The translations under genes and the position numbers were made by a program. Shown in pieces: positions 27,044-35,506 of a DNA stretch of 64,000 bases (its first letter is position 1; each line of letters opens with the position of its first letter). The stretch lies in assembly GCF_016863315.1 (NCBI RefSeq), contig NZ_BOOQ01000054.1, positions 1 to 64,000 of the forward strand, written 5' to 3'. Below the pieces are notes generated by a model that was not told the DNA's origin, ran no database searches, and saw nothing but the letters and a program-made list of their open reading frames with translations. The DNA is from Planotetraspora silvatica (GTDB taxonomy: Bacteria > Actinomycetota > Actinomycetes > Streptosporangiales > Streptosporangiaceae).

Positions 27044-28454
27044 GCCGACGCGCGTCAGCAGAGGAGTCTTGGCCGGGGCCGTGTCCGGATTGGCCGGCGG
27101 GCTGGTGTTCGGCGTCATCATGGCGTTGATCGGCTTCCTCCCCACGGTCGCCGCCATCGTCAGGACCGACTCGATCCCGCTGGCCTTCGCCGTGCACATG
27201 CTGTTTGCGGCCATCATCGGAGCCGGCTTCGGGGTGCTCGTCGTCCGGCAGCGGGCACAGGCCAGGGAGTTGTTGTTCTGGGGACTCGTCTACGGCGCTC
27301 TGTGGTGGTTCCTCGGTCCGCTCACCCTGCTGCCGATCCTGCTCGGCAGGCCGGTCACCTGGGACGTCGCCAGTGGCCAGGCGCTGCTTCCGAGCCTCAT
27401 CGGCCACCTTGTCTACGGCGCCGTCACCGCCGCCGCGTTCGCCTTCCTGAGACGCTCTCGAACGCCCGGGACGAGGCGGCTCCGGGTCGTGAGCGTGATG
27501 CGGGGCATGACCGCGGGGGTCCTCGCCGCGGTGGTGCTGGTCGCCGCACTGCGGGTCATGGCCGAGCAGGTGCCGTATGGCCTGCTCGTCACGGGCCTTC
27601 TCGCCGGCGCGGGATACGCGCTGCTTTTCGGCGACAGGCCGGAAGGGACCGGTCCCGCGCTGATCCGCGGCATGGCCTACGGCTTCGCGTGGTGGATCCT
27701 CGTGGCACTGACCGTTCCCTCCCTGGTCTCGGAAGGGACGCTGCGGTGGTCGGTCGCCGACGTGCGGGCCGCGGTGCCCCAGTTGCCCGCCCACCTGCTC
27801 CTGGGTTCGGGGATCGCCGCCACCTTCACCTGGCTCGGCGGCCTCGGACGTGCCCTGTTCGAAGACGACGTCCGGCGACTGCACCCCGGTGAGTCAGGGC
27901 CCGGCAGAGCGCGCGCCGCGGGATACGGCGCCGTGGCCGGCCTGGCCGGCGGCCTGGTGTTCGCCCTGGTGCTGTACCCGAGCGGCCTGCTGCCCACCGT
28001 GGCACGCCTGGCGCGCGCCACCACCGTCGGCCCCGGCCTGCTGGTCCATCTGGTGATCGCGCTGACCGTCGGCATCTCTTACGCGATCTTCTTCCGTGGT
28101 AGGAGCTTCGACCTGACGTCCGGGCTCGGCTGGGGTGTTTCCTACGGCTTCCTGTGGTGGATCCTCGGTGCCCTCACGCTGGCACCTGTCCTGCTCGGCG
28201 GGACTCCGAGATGGACCGCGGCCGACCTGGCGGCGGCCTTCCCCGCCCTGATCGGCCACCTGGCCTACGGCGCCACCCTCGGTGCGGTCTACCAGCGGCT
28301 CGAACAGCGGGCCAGTCCCTGGTGGCTCACCCGCGGTCAAGCCGAGGCCGAACGCAGAACCTCCATGCGCGAGCAGACACTCGGCTCAGCCCCCGCACTC
28401 TGGACCCTGGTCCTGCTCATGGCACTGACCATCCCCATCCTGATCACGAACTGA
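27036..28454 (+). CDS. Multi-pass membrane protein with three internal repeats
   Basis: This is a 472-residue integral membrane protein starting at ATG 27036, overlapping the flavoprotein gene by eight bases. Three repeats of about 150 residues each carry a glycine-rich helix (RGVLAGAVSGLAGGLVFGVI; GYGAVAGLAGGLVFALVLYP) and a signature helix: GLVYGALWWFLGPLTLLPIL, GMAYGFAWWILVALTVPSLV and GVSYGFLWWILGALTLAPVL. Each repeat ends with an IGHLVYGA- or IGHLAYGA-type helix carrying a conserved His; the middle repeat has PAHLLLG there. It carries no known transporter or cytochrome motif. The repeated WW-L-LT pattern and conserved His suggest heme, quinone or ion binding, but that is inference. Its place at the end of the redox operon makes it a likely membrane partner. 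Confidence 0.85.
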   Translation: MSEPTRVSRGVLAGAVSGLAGGLVFGVIMALIGFLPTVAAIVRTDSIPLAFAVHMLFAAIIGAGFGVLVVRQRAQARELLFWGLVYGALWWFLGPLTLLPILLGRPVTWDVASGQALLPSLIGHLVYGAVTAAAFAFLRRSRTPGTRRLRVVSVMRGMTAGVLAAVVLVAALRVMAEQVPYGLLVTGLLAGAGYALLFGDRPEGTGPALIRGMAYGFAWWILVALTVPSLVSEGTLRWSVADVRAAVPQLPAHLLLGSGIAATFTWLGGLGRALFEDDVRRLHPGESGPGRARAAGYGAVAGLAGGLVFALVLYPSGLLPTVARLARATTVGPGLLVHLVIALTVGISYAIFFRGRSFDLTSGLGWGVSYGFLWWILGALTLAPVLLGGTPRWTAADLAAAFPALIGHLAYGATLGAVYQRLEQRASPWWLTRGQAEAERRTSMREQTLGSAPALWTLVLLMALTIPILITN

Positions 28455-28581
28455 CCGGCTCGAAGGACCACACGATTGCCGTACTCATTTCAGGACGCCA
28501 CACCTCTACCGCCGGGAGCCGCACGGAGCGCCGCCCGTAAAAGACCCATTCAGCAGCTACTTGTAAGGTCGAGAGTGGTGA

Positions 28582-28601
28582 GCCGGGAAGTCTGGTCGGC
28601 A
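28582..28601 (+). promoter_or_regulatory. Conserved 20-nt leader element, copy 1
   Basis: GCCGGGAAGTCTGGTCGGCA occurs here and, identically, at 49790-49809 upstream of a transporter operon. GCCG can pair with CGGC, giving a small stem-loop. Here it lies 72 bp before the end of IS-C, so the gene it once served may have been destroyed by the insertion. Its identity as a structured leader or riboswitch core is inference. Confidence 0.45.
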
Positions 28602-28653
28602 AATAGTCCGGCTGGACGATGACTGGAGCACCATGACCAAAGTGTCACGCGGG

Positions 28654-29823
28654 TGTGCCGTGCCAGAACTCGTGCGGGGTGGTTGACCTGGACGTCTACC
28701 CTCGGCGGTCGTGTCCTCCTGACTCCTGTATTTGATCTTCCTTCGTCTGATCGGCTGGTTCGTGTTGCTCGCTCGGAGCGAGGCGTCCAAGGATCTGGAA
28801 ATCTTGGTGCTGCGTCATGAGGTCTCCCTGCTGCGGCGTCAGATCTGTCGGCCGCGACCGGACTGGGCTGACCGGGCGATCTTGTCCGCGCTCACGCGCG
28901 TCCTGCCGCCCCGGCTGCGGAGCCATCGGATCGTGACGCCGGGCACGTTGCTGGCCTGGCACCGCCGGCTGATCAAACGGCACTGGACCTACCCGACCAC
29001 GAGCGGGCGCCCTCCGATCAGCGAGGAGATCCGCGATCTGGTCCTACGGCTGGCGCGGGAAAGCCTCGCTGGGGTCACCGGCGAATCCAAGGCGAACTCG
29101 CCGGACTCGGGCACCAGGTCGGTGAAGGCACCATCCGCCGGATCCTGGCTGCGGCCGGGTTGGGTCCTGCGCCCCGCCGGGCCTCGCCAACCTGGCGGCA
29201 GTTCCTGACCTCCCAGGCCACCGGGTTGCTGGCGTGCGATTTTCTGCACGTTGACACCGTGTTCCTCACGCGCCTGTACGTGTTCTTCGTCATGGAGATC
29301 GAGACACGGCGCATCCACGTCCTCGGCGTTACTGCCAACCCGACCGGGGCCTGGACCGCTCAGCAGGCGAGGAATCTTCTCCTGGACCTGGGTGAACGTG
29401 TCGATCAGTTCAGATTCCTCATCAAAGACCGTGACGGCAAGTTCTCAAAAGTGTTCGACGAGATGTTCACCAGCAGCGGCGTACGGATCATCAAGACCCC
29501 GCCGCGATCGCCCCGCGCGAACTGCTACGCCGAGAGATTCGTCGGCACATTGCGGCGCGAGTGCCTCGACCACCTGCTGATCTACGGGCGGCGGCACCTG
29601 CGGCGGGTGCTGGCCGAGTATGAACAGCACTACAACACCCATCGGGCTCACCAGTCCCGCGACCAAAGACCACCGCTGCACGATCCCGACCAGCCGATCG
29701 ACCTCACGGCCGTGATCAAGCGCCGCACTACCGTCGCGGGCCTGATCCACGAGTATCGAAGAGCTGCCTAACGATCACGCGTAAGCCCAGGTGAGAGGGC
29801 GACGATGAGTTCTGGCACGGCAC
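28654..29823. mobile_element. Insertion sequence IS-C, decayed
   Basis: This is an 1170-bp element with a perfect 18-bp inverted repeat TGTGCCGTGCCAGAACTC at 28654-28671 and its complement at 29806-29823. The similarity extends less perfectly further in (ACCTGG shared about 20 bases inward). It encodes one transposase on the plus strand, frameshifted near 29062. I see no clear target-site duplication. It is related to IS-A and IS-B at the protein level but has different ends. Confidence 0.8.
28732..29771 (+). pseudogene. IS-C transposase (rve/DDE family), frameshifted
   Basis: The N-terminal half starts at TTG 28732 ([20 protein letters not shown]) and includes [17 protein letters not shown] and LRLARES. 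The correct continuation, [20 protein letters not shown], lies in the -1 frame and leads into the catalytic core from 29160: Asp in CDFLHVDT, Asp in IKDRDGKF and Glu in YAERFVG, ending HEYRRAA-stop at 29771. One missing C in AGC(C)CT near 29062 explains the break. It would restore a protein of about 345 residues, similar to the intact IS-B transposase. Confidence 0.85.
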
Positions 29824-29969
29824 AGGCCTACGAGACTGCGAAGGGTCCCGGATGGCTTCCGGGACCCTGTAGATGTCGCTCTTGTCCAGGGCGTCATCAA
29901 TCCTCCGGCTGGCGACCTCCTTGTTGACCGACCTTCCAGGCAACGCCCAGCGTCCAGCAAGTGCGGCGG

Positions 29970-30572
29970 TCAGGAGGCGGGGACGGAGAGGCCCGCGGCC
30001 AGGTGGTCGAACGCTTGGTCGATGAGCGCTTGCAGGCCCTTGATCCCCGTTTCCGGGGCCCAGGTGGTGAAGGCCGCGCGGAAAACCGAGATCGTGGTTC
30101 CTGCGAGCAGCCGCGGATAAAGGCTGCCCGCCGGGCACCCGATGCGATCGGTGAGGGTGTCGACGAGCCTGGTCTCGACGCGAAAGACTGCGTGCAAGAT
30201 CTTCGTCCTCAGTTCGGGACATGCGCTGAATAGCTTCTTGCGTTCATCCCAGCCGGTCTGTGCGGCGAAGCTGGGCAGGGTGTCGTCCATCGCTCGGCGC
30301 AGGGCTATGAGCGGTGGTTCGCGCGACGGCCGCGCGGCGAGTTTGGACACGAGTTCGTCGGTGAGGCGCTGGTCCCAGGCAAAGAGTGCTGTCTCCTTGC
30401 TCTCGAAGTAGTTGAAGAAGGTCCGGCGGGAGACTCCGGCGGCTTCGCAGATGTCGTCCACGGTGACCGTCGAGGCGCCATGCTCAAGGAAGAGCTGGAT
30501 CGCCGCAGCGCGCAGAGCCTCGCGAGTCTCGACCTTCTTGCGTTCACGCAGCCCTGGAACCGCACCCTGCAT
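29970..30572 (-). CDS. TetR-family transcriptional repressor
   Basis: This is a 200-residue regulator. ATG 30572 (MQGAVPGLRERKKVETREAL) is preferred over the upstream TTG at 30581. The N-terminal TetR domain is clear: ALRAAAIQLFLEHGASTVTV, then DDICEAAGVSRRTFFNYFES with the recognition helix, and KETALFAW. The C-terminal ligand domain resembles that of the broad drug- and lipid-responsive TetR regulators and is unassigned. It is divergent from the membrane protein at 30673, and two matching palindromes lie between them, so it probably represses that gene and itself. Confidence 0.92.
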   Translation of the reverse strand: MQGAVPGLRERKKVETREALRAAAIQLFLEHGASTVTVDDICEAAGVSRRTFFNYFESKETALFAWDQRLTDELVSKLAARPSREPPLIALRRAMDDTLPSFAAQTGWDERKKLFSACPELRTKILHAVFRVETRLVDTLTDRIGCPAGSLYPRLLAGTTISVFRAAFTTWAPETGIKGLQALIDQAFDHLAAGLSVPAS

Positions 30573-30624
30573 GTTGATCAAGTCCTCTCGCCACAGGAAA
30601 GGCCAGCGTACTCAGGTAGATGTG

Positions 30625-30652
30625 TGCACCCGTGCAGTATTGCACGCGTGCA
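30625..30652. promoter_or_regulatory. Paired palindromes, probable TetR operator
   Basis: TGCACCCGTGCA (30625-30636) and TGCACGCGTGCA (30641-30652) are two near-identical palindromes spaced 16 bp centre to centre. The second is perfect and extends to TTGCACGCGTGCAA. They lie between the TetR start and the divergent membrane-protein start, the expected position for an autoregulated operator bound by two dimers. Confidence 0.7.
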
Positions 30653-30672
30653 AGTTCGCTATGCTGCGCCAC

Positions 30673-32028
30673 ATGGCATCTGCGCACGCAAAGACGACAC
30701 GTCCTGGCGAGATCATGCGGACACTCGTGATGGGGCTCTGGCTCCCCGCGCTCTTCCTGGCCGGATTGCTCTACTCCTTCCTGCCGGCCTTCCATCATCC
30801 GACGCCGCGCGACATCGAGGTCGCAGTCGCCGCTCCGCCTGCCAAGACAGCGCAGCTGCAACAGCAACTCGACACCGCCTTCCCGGGCGGCTTCTCCCTG
30901 CAGCCGGTCGGCTCCGCAGCCGAGGCACGCTCTGCCGTCCTGGACAACGACGCAGTGGCGGCATTCGCGCCGGCTCCGCACCATCCGCAGCTCTACGGCG
31001 CCCAGGCGAACGGCGCTGCCATGGAGTCGATCATTCGCCAGGTCTTCACCAGTGCGGGCCAGAACGCCGGCACTACCCTCGACTTCCACGAACTGGTCCC
31101 GACCTGGCCCGGAGACACCCTGGGCACCAGCCCGTTCTACCTGCTGATGGCCTGTACTCTTCCCGCCTACTTCCTGGTGGTCGCCATGCAGCGCGCGGTC
31201 GGTTTCAGCCGTCGAGCACATGTGGCCACGATCGTCGGAGGCGGCGCCGTCACCGCCCTCGCCTCTTACCTCACAGCCGCCTACCTGATGGATGCGATCC
31301 CGCAGCATCCACTTGTCCTGCTGTACCTGTTCCTGCTGACGCAGTCCGTGTCACTGACCTCTTACGGACTTGTGTCCTTTCTCGGCCCGCTCTTCCCCGG
31401 GGCCGCCGTCACGCTGTTCATCATGCTCAGCGTGCCCTCCAGCGGCGTCACCGTTCCCATCGACCTGATCCCGACATTTTTCCGCTACCTCCACCCCGTC
31501 CTGCCGATGGGCAATGCCGCTGACGCCCTGCGCAACGTCGACTACTTCAACGCCCAGCAACTGGGGCGACCCACCGCGGTGCTCTGCGCCTGGGTCGCGC
31601 TCGGCGCCGCTCTCATCGTGCTCGGGTACCTCAAGCACCTACGACAACTCGTACGCGAGGGACTGGCTGGCATAACCGGATATGTCCCCGCGCCCCCCGC
31701 GGAAGATCCCACCGCAGAGCTCCCCGAGCCGGTCGCCCTCCACCCGCATCGGCACCATTTCGGCGAACAGCCGCCGATGCTGACCGGGAGAGTCAGCGGC
31801 CCTGCCGGACAACCACTGCCTGGCGTCACGATCACAGTCACGGACCCGCACGGCCGCCAACTTCTCCATACGCGCACAGACCACTACGGCGAGTACGCAG
31901 CCACGGGGTTCCATGAAGGTCTCGGCATCGTTGTCGCCAGTGCCCCCGGCCAGCAGCCGGTCGCCACACGCTTACCACTCAGCACGGCCACACCTCTGAA
32001 CCAGGATTTCATCCTCGTGCCTCGCTAA
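30673..32028 (+). CDS. YhgE/ABC-2-like membrane protein with C-terminal CarboxypepD_reg domain
   Basis: This is a 451-residue membrane protein starting at ATG 30673; ATG 30661 and 30715 are alternatives. One N-terminal helix (LWLPALFLAGLLYSFLPAF) precedes an extracytoplasmic region of about 110 residues. Five or six helices follow (FYLLMACTLPAYFLVVA, TALASYLTAAYLM, HPLVLLYLFLLTQSVSLTSY, AVTLFIMLSVPSSGV, WVALGAALIVLGYL). This resembles the YhgE/Pip and ABC-2 permease layout. After a His-rich linker, residues 375-451 form a carboxypeptidase-regulatory-like beta sandwich (VSGPAGQPLPGVTITVTDPH, then TRTDHYGEYAATGF). No ATPase gene is adjacent. With TetR control, export of or resistance to a small molecule or lipid is plausible. 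Confidence 0.82.
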   Translation: MASAHAKTTRPGEIMRTLVMGLWLPALFLAGLLYSFLPAFHHPTPRDIEVAVAAPPAKTAQLQQQLDTAFPGGFSLQPVGSAAEARSAVLDNDAVAAFAPAPHHPQLYGAQANGAAMESIIRQVFTSAGQNAGTTLDFHELVPTWPGDTLGTSPFYLLMACTLPAYFLVVAMQRAVGFSRRAHVATIVGGGAVTALASYLTAAYLMDAIPQHPLVLLYLFLLTQSVSLTSYGLVSFLGPLFPGAAVTLFIMLSVPSSGVTVPIDLIPTFFRYLHPVLPMGNAADALRNVDYFNAQQLGRPTAVLCAWVALGAALIVLGYLKHLRQLVREGLAGITGYVPAPPAEDPTAELPEPVALHPHRHHFGEQPPMLTGRVSGPAGQPLPGVTITVTDPHGRQLLHTRTDHYGEYAATGFHEGLGIVVASAPGQQPVATRLPLSTATPLNQDFILVPR

Positions 32029-32267
32029 CAGGCCGTTCCAGCACATACGAGAGGCCACCGAGCTACCACGATCGCCCATGATCACGCAGCCGCTGATCCA
32101 CACCGTGACTTCCCTGACCGATGGCACGGACGTGCCGCCAAACGAGGTCGGCCGCTCTCCTGCAGCGTCGACGCATACGAGGTCTTTTTGCCAGCCTGAA
32201 GCGATTCTCCGCGTCCCGATAACCTGGTCTATTGGTGGCCCCAGACCGCGAGGAAGGGGACTCGCAC
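32029..32267. other. Spacer before SnoaL-like pseudogene
   Basis: I see no gene, repeat or terminator in these 239 bases. Confidence 0.4.
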
Positions 32268-32701
32268 ATGTCGAACATGACCAACGTGATGGACGACCTG
32301 GTCAATGGGCTGAACGCGCATGACCTGGAGGCCGCTCTGCTGTGTACACCGACGGAGCCGTCCACGTGTCGCCGGCCGGCGTGGGCGAGGGTCGCGGCGA
32401 GATCGCCTCGTTCCTGGGCGCGTTCCTCACGGGCTTCCCCGACATTCACTGGACGCCTTGGAGCAGGGCCGTCGTCTGCGGCAACCTCGTGGTCACGCAG
32501 TGGGCCGTCACCTGTACTCACGGCGGCCCGTTCCTGATGCCGAACGGCGAGATCATCGAGGCCACCGGCCGGTGCGTCAACGTACGCGGGTGCTCGTTGC
32601 GCACCATGGACGGCGATCGCATCGCCGCCCACTGCGTCTTCTACGACCAGCTCGAGCTGTACGCCCAGCTCGGCGCCGAACTCGTTGTCCAACGCCCCTG
32701 A
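32268..32701 (+). pseudogene. SnoaL-like/NTF2-fold protein, frameshifted
   Basis: From ATG 32268, after AGGAAGGGGA, the frame reads MSNMTNVMDDLVNGLNAHDL and EAALL. It then must shift by one base near 32340 to continue YTDGAVHVSPAGVGEGRGEI, FLGAFLTGFPDIHW and GRCVNVRG, ending at TGA 32701. The combined ~144 residues match small SnoaL-like cyclase/NTF2-fold proteins, which bind hydrophobic ligands in a cone-shaped pocket. A one-base deletion, or a sequencing error, separates the halves. Confidence 0.7.
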
Positions 32702-32762
32702 TCACCGCGCGTGCCGGGCCTTGCCTCGGGCCGAGGGTACATTCAGGGCCCTGACTCTGTGA

Positions 32763-33767
32763 TCAGCCGCGAAATGCCGAGAACCATCGAGACGGCCCTT
32801 GCAGGTCATCCCGGTGGTTCAGGGTTTTGTCGCCCTGCGCTGCCTTGGCCGACCCCTGAGGCGACGGATCATCTGTCGCAGCGGTCGCGCCGCGGTGGGC
32901 ACGGATGAGTGCGATCACAGTGTCGGCGGTGCGGTCGAGGTAGCTGCGGCCATCGGGCAGCTGCGCCTCCGGGCTGATGTAGCTGCGCCGCCCCATGTGG
33001 GTGGCCGGGTCAAGCCGGTGCACGGTGATCTTTCCCAGGCGGGCGGCCCGATTCCATCCACTACGGCGGAACAGCCGCCAACGCTGAGGGAACATCCAGG
33101 TGCCGACCCGCTCAATCCAGTCGCTAGCACTGGTGAGTCGATGCAGATGATGGGCGTGGGTGAGATCGTTGGCGCCGTTGTGGAACCCACCGAGAGTGAT
33201 CAGCAGAAGCGGGGTGCGCAGTTGGGCGCGCAGTTCTTCAACCGCGCCGGTGGCGACCTGGGCGCCACCGCTGTAGCTGAGCAGCACCACGGGTATGCCA
33301 CTGTCGGGCTGGTAACCGGCGAGCCGCAGGTGGTTGGCGACCTGAGTGCCTACGGCGCGGTTGTACAGGGGACGGTACCGGTGGTCGGCGGCGACAAAGA
33401 TCTGCATGACGTTGTGCAGGAACAGCAAGAGCCCGATGTGGTGCCGGAGCCACTCCCACGCAGGCCGATTGACGAGCGGGTCGGCCAGCGGGGAGTAGGG
33501 CTGCACCTGACCCAGCACCCGTAGCTCAGGCGCTCCGGCGATCAGGGCCTTGACCAGCTGCCCCCCGTCTCGGGTGTCGCGGAAGCGGCGTTTCCCGATG
33601 CCGTCCAGATAGACCAGGTAGGCGTCCGGAGGCCGATCGGGGTCCGCACCCCGGGCGTAGGGCATGCCCTCTGGGAGCTCGGTGGTAGGAGTCCGCCAGC
33701 CGACGGTGTAGGTCATCACCTCGTGGCGGGCGAGCAGAGCTTCTGCGAGCAGGATCGGACCAAGCAC
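32763..33767 (-). CDS. Membrane-anchored alpha/beta hydrolase-like protein
   Basis: This is about 334 residues, with an uncertain start (GTG 33767 chosen; ATG near 33717 is the alternative). A hydrophobic N-terminal segment (LGPILLAEALLARHE) is followed by PDAYLVYLDGIGKRRFRDTR and a conserved core. PVVLLSYSGGAQVATGAVEE has an SYSGG nucleophile elbow, LLLITLGGFHNGAND lies beyond it, and a late HRLDPATHMGRRSYI could supply the catalytic His. It is the last gene of the patatin/glycosyltransferase operon and lies 23 bp after the membrane protein gene. The long open frame upstream to 35096 overlaps the operon genes and is a shadow. A lipase or esterase acting on a membrane glycolipid is plausible but unproven. 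Confidence 0.72.
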   Translation of the reverse strand: MLGPILLAEALLARHEVMTYTVGWRTPTTELPEGMPYARGADPDRPPDAYLVYLDGIGKRRFRDTRDGGQLVKALIAGAPELRVLGQVQPYSPLADPLVNRPAWEWLRHHIGLLLFLHNVMQIFVAADHRYRPLYNRAVGTQVANHLRLAGYQPDSGIPVVLLSYSGGAQVATGAVEELRAQLRTPLLLITLGGFHNGANDLTHAHHLHRLTSASDWIERVGTWMFPQRWRLFRRSGWNRAARLGKITVHRLDPATHMGRRSYISPEAQLPDGRSYLDRTADTVIALIRAHRGATAATDDPSPQGSAKAAQGDKTLNHRDDLQGPSRWFSAFRG

Positions 33768-33790
33768 CAGGACAAGGAGTGGGAAATCGA

Positions 33791-34279
33791 TTATGTGATC
33801 AGCTCCTGTGCACCGGTGACGCCAACCTTCGCGACCAGGCGCCGAACAGCATCGATGGCGGCGGCCAGCCCGACTCCGGCGATGGCCACGCAGCCTGCGG
33901 CAGCCCACCAGCCCAGCCCCGTCGTCGCGGCGAGCGGGGCGACGAGACCGACCCCGACCCCTCCGAGGAGCAGCAGGTGCAGTAGGGGCCCGAGCAGCGG
34001 GAACGCGAGAACGGCGGCGAGAAGCAGCGGGGCAACCAGGCCGGGTGTCCAGGTTAACGCGACGCCTGAGGGTGGAGCGGACAGCATCAGCTGGGCAACG
34101 GTCCATGCGGTCAGTGGCCACAGCGCGAACACAGCGCCTTCGACCACGGCGCCGATCAGCAGGAATTCGGCGGCAACGGGCCGCGACACGCTGGGCCGGC
34201 GAGCCACCAGAGGCAGGAGCCGCCCGAGGGCCTCGGACAGTCCGGCGAACAGCAGCACGACGACGACCATGGGTGACAT
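33791..34279 (-). CDS. Integral membrane protein in lipase/glycosyltransferase operon
   Basis: This is a 162-residue protein starting at ATG 34279 (MSPMVVVVLLFAGLSEALGR), three bases after the glycosyltransferase stop. It has five hydrophobic stretches: 4-18, 36-58 (AAEFLLIGAVVEGAVFALWP), 78-98 (LVAPLLLAAVLAFPLLGPLL), 101-117 and 122-145. The loops are short and there are no charged motifs. I know no family for it. It is translationally linked to both neighbours, so it probably anchors or transports the operon's lipid substrate. Confidence 0.8.
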   Translation of the reverse strand: MSPMVVVVLLFAGLSEALGRLLPLVARRPSVSRPVAAEFLLIGAVVEGAVFALWPLTAWTVAQLMLSAPPSGVALTWTPGLVAPLLLAAVLAFPLLGPLLHLLLLGGVGVGLVAPLAATTGLGWWAAAGCVAIAGVGLAAAIDAVRRLVAKVGVTGAQELIT

Positions 34280-34282
34280 CGC

Positions 34283-35506
34283 TCAGCGCTCCCGCGGCGA
34301 ATCCGCCGGGGCCGGCCGGCTGAACCGGCCAGCCCGGTGCAGGTAGCGCTCGAGTTCGTCGGCGGCCCGCAGATATCCGCCGGCCTCGCGCTGGGCGACC
34401 CGCAAGCCTTCCGCCGCGGCCCGGAAGCCTGGCTCGTCGAGCAGGCGCCGGGCGAGCGCGTTCACGCGTCCCGCGTCGGCGTCCTGGGTGCGGATCGACA
34501 GGCCGGCGCCGAGCTCGACGACTCGCCGGGCCACCAGCGGCTGATCCGCGCCCTGTGGCACAACCAGCATCGGAACCCCCGCGTGCAGGGCTTCGTTGGC
34601 GCTGTTCATCCCACCGTGAGTGACGAACAGCGCAGCACGGGCCAGCACCTCTGGTTGCGGCACGAACCGGCGGGCGAGCACGTTGACCGGCAGCGGGTCC
34701 AGCGCGGCCGGATCGGTGTGTCCGGTGGCGACGATCACGGTGCCGCCCAGTGGCGCGAGCGCGGTGGCGAAGGCGCACAGCAGTCGCGGGCCGGCGTCGA
34801 ACACCGTGCCCAGCGAGGCGTACAGCACCGGGGCCTGCAGGCGGTCGGCCGGGAACGACGGGACGGGTGGACGGGCACCGATGCTGGGGCCGACGAACTG
34901 GTACGACTGGTCGAAGTCGTCGGCGCCGGGCTGGAACGCGCGTGAGGTGAAGACCAGGTTGAGCGGCTGACGCACGTTCAACAAGTCGAGCAGGGGCAAC
35001 CCATGGGTGTCGTAGTGCCGGTACAACCCCCACCGAGAACGCAGGTAACCCTGAACATCGCGGGGCCGGGTCGCCGCCGCTGCCAGCAGTTCCCATGTGG
35101 CGCGGGTGGGGCTGGGCACATGCCGGTTGAACGCGAACATGGTGAATAACGACGCCGCTGGCACGTCGAGTTCGCGGGGGGCGACCGCGCCCCAGGGGCA
35201 GGCGGAGCCGTGGACGATCAGGTCAGGCCGGACCTCACGCAGATCAGAGAGCACAGCAGGCAGCAGACCGACGGCGGCCCGCGCGAGCCCTTCCAGCAAC
35301 GTGACCGGCATCGGCGGATCGGGGAGCGGTGGGTCACCCCCCGGGTAGAGGTACACGGTCGCACCGGTGGCCTCGATCTCCTTCGAGAACGCGGGCGAGG
35401 TGTGGTAAGTGACGGTGTGGCCACGACGAACAAGCTCGGCTACGACCGGCAGCGTCGGATTGATGTGCCCGTGCATGGTGATGTTGAGGAACGCGATAGT
35501 GCTCAC
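34283..35506 (-). CDS. Macrolide-type glycosyltransferase (GT1/MGT)
   Basis: This is a 407-residue GT-B fold glycosyltransferase starting at GTG 35506 (VSTIAFLNITMHGHINPTLP), which overlaps the patatin stop (GTGA). The N-terminal acceptor domain includes the family HGHINPTLPVVAELVRRGH motif and DLIVHGSACPWGAVA. The C-terminal nucleotide-sugar domain includes PVLYASLGTVFDAGP, NVLARRFVPQPEVLARA and the signature FVTHGGMNSANEALHAGVP followed by PQGADQ. MGT-type enzymes move a sugar from a nucleotide donor to macrolides, flavonoids, sterols or lipids. With a patatin and a second hydrolase in the same transcript, a lipid or isoprenoid acceptor is more likely than an antibiotic. Confidence 0.92.
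   Translation of the reverse strand: MSTIAFLNITMHGHINPTLPVVAELVRRGHTVTYHTSPAFSKEIEATGATVYLYPGGDPPLPDPPMPVTLLEGLARAAVGLLPAVLSDLREVRPDLIVHGSACPWGAVAPRELDVPAASLFTMFAFNRHVPSPTRATWELLAAAATRPRDVQGYLRSRWGLYRHYDTHGLPLLDLLNVRQPLNLVFTSRAFQPGADDFDQSYQFVGPSIGARPPVPSFPADRLQAPVLYASLGTVFDAGPRLLCAFATALAPLGGTVIVATGHTDPAALDPLPVNVLARRFVPQPEVLARAALFVTHGGMNSANEALHAGVPMLVVPQGADQPLVARRVVELGAGLSIRTQDADAGRVNALARRLLDEPGFRAAAEGLRVAQREAGGYLRAADELERYLHRAGRFSRPAPADSPRER

Noticed and set aside
29050-29075. Programmed frameshift heptamer in IS-C (GGGAAAG)
   Set aside because: The codon phase is wrong for a classical X XXY YYZ slip, so a simple deletion is preferred, although the coincidence with IS-A is noted.
33768-35096. 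N-terminal extension of the hydrolase-like frame
   Set aside because: It overlaps the membrane protein and glycosyltransferase genes and is Arg/Pro/Ala-rich; the real protein starts near 33767.
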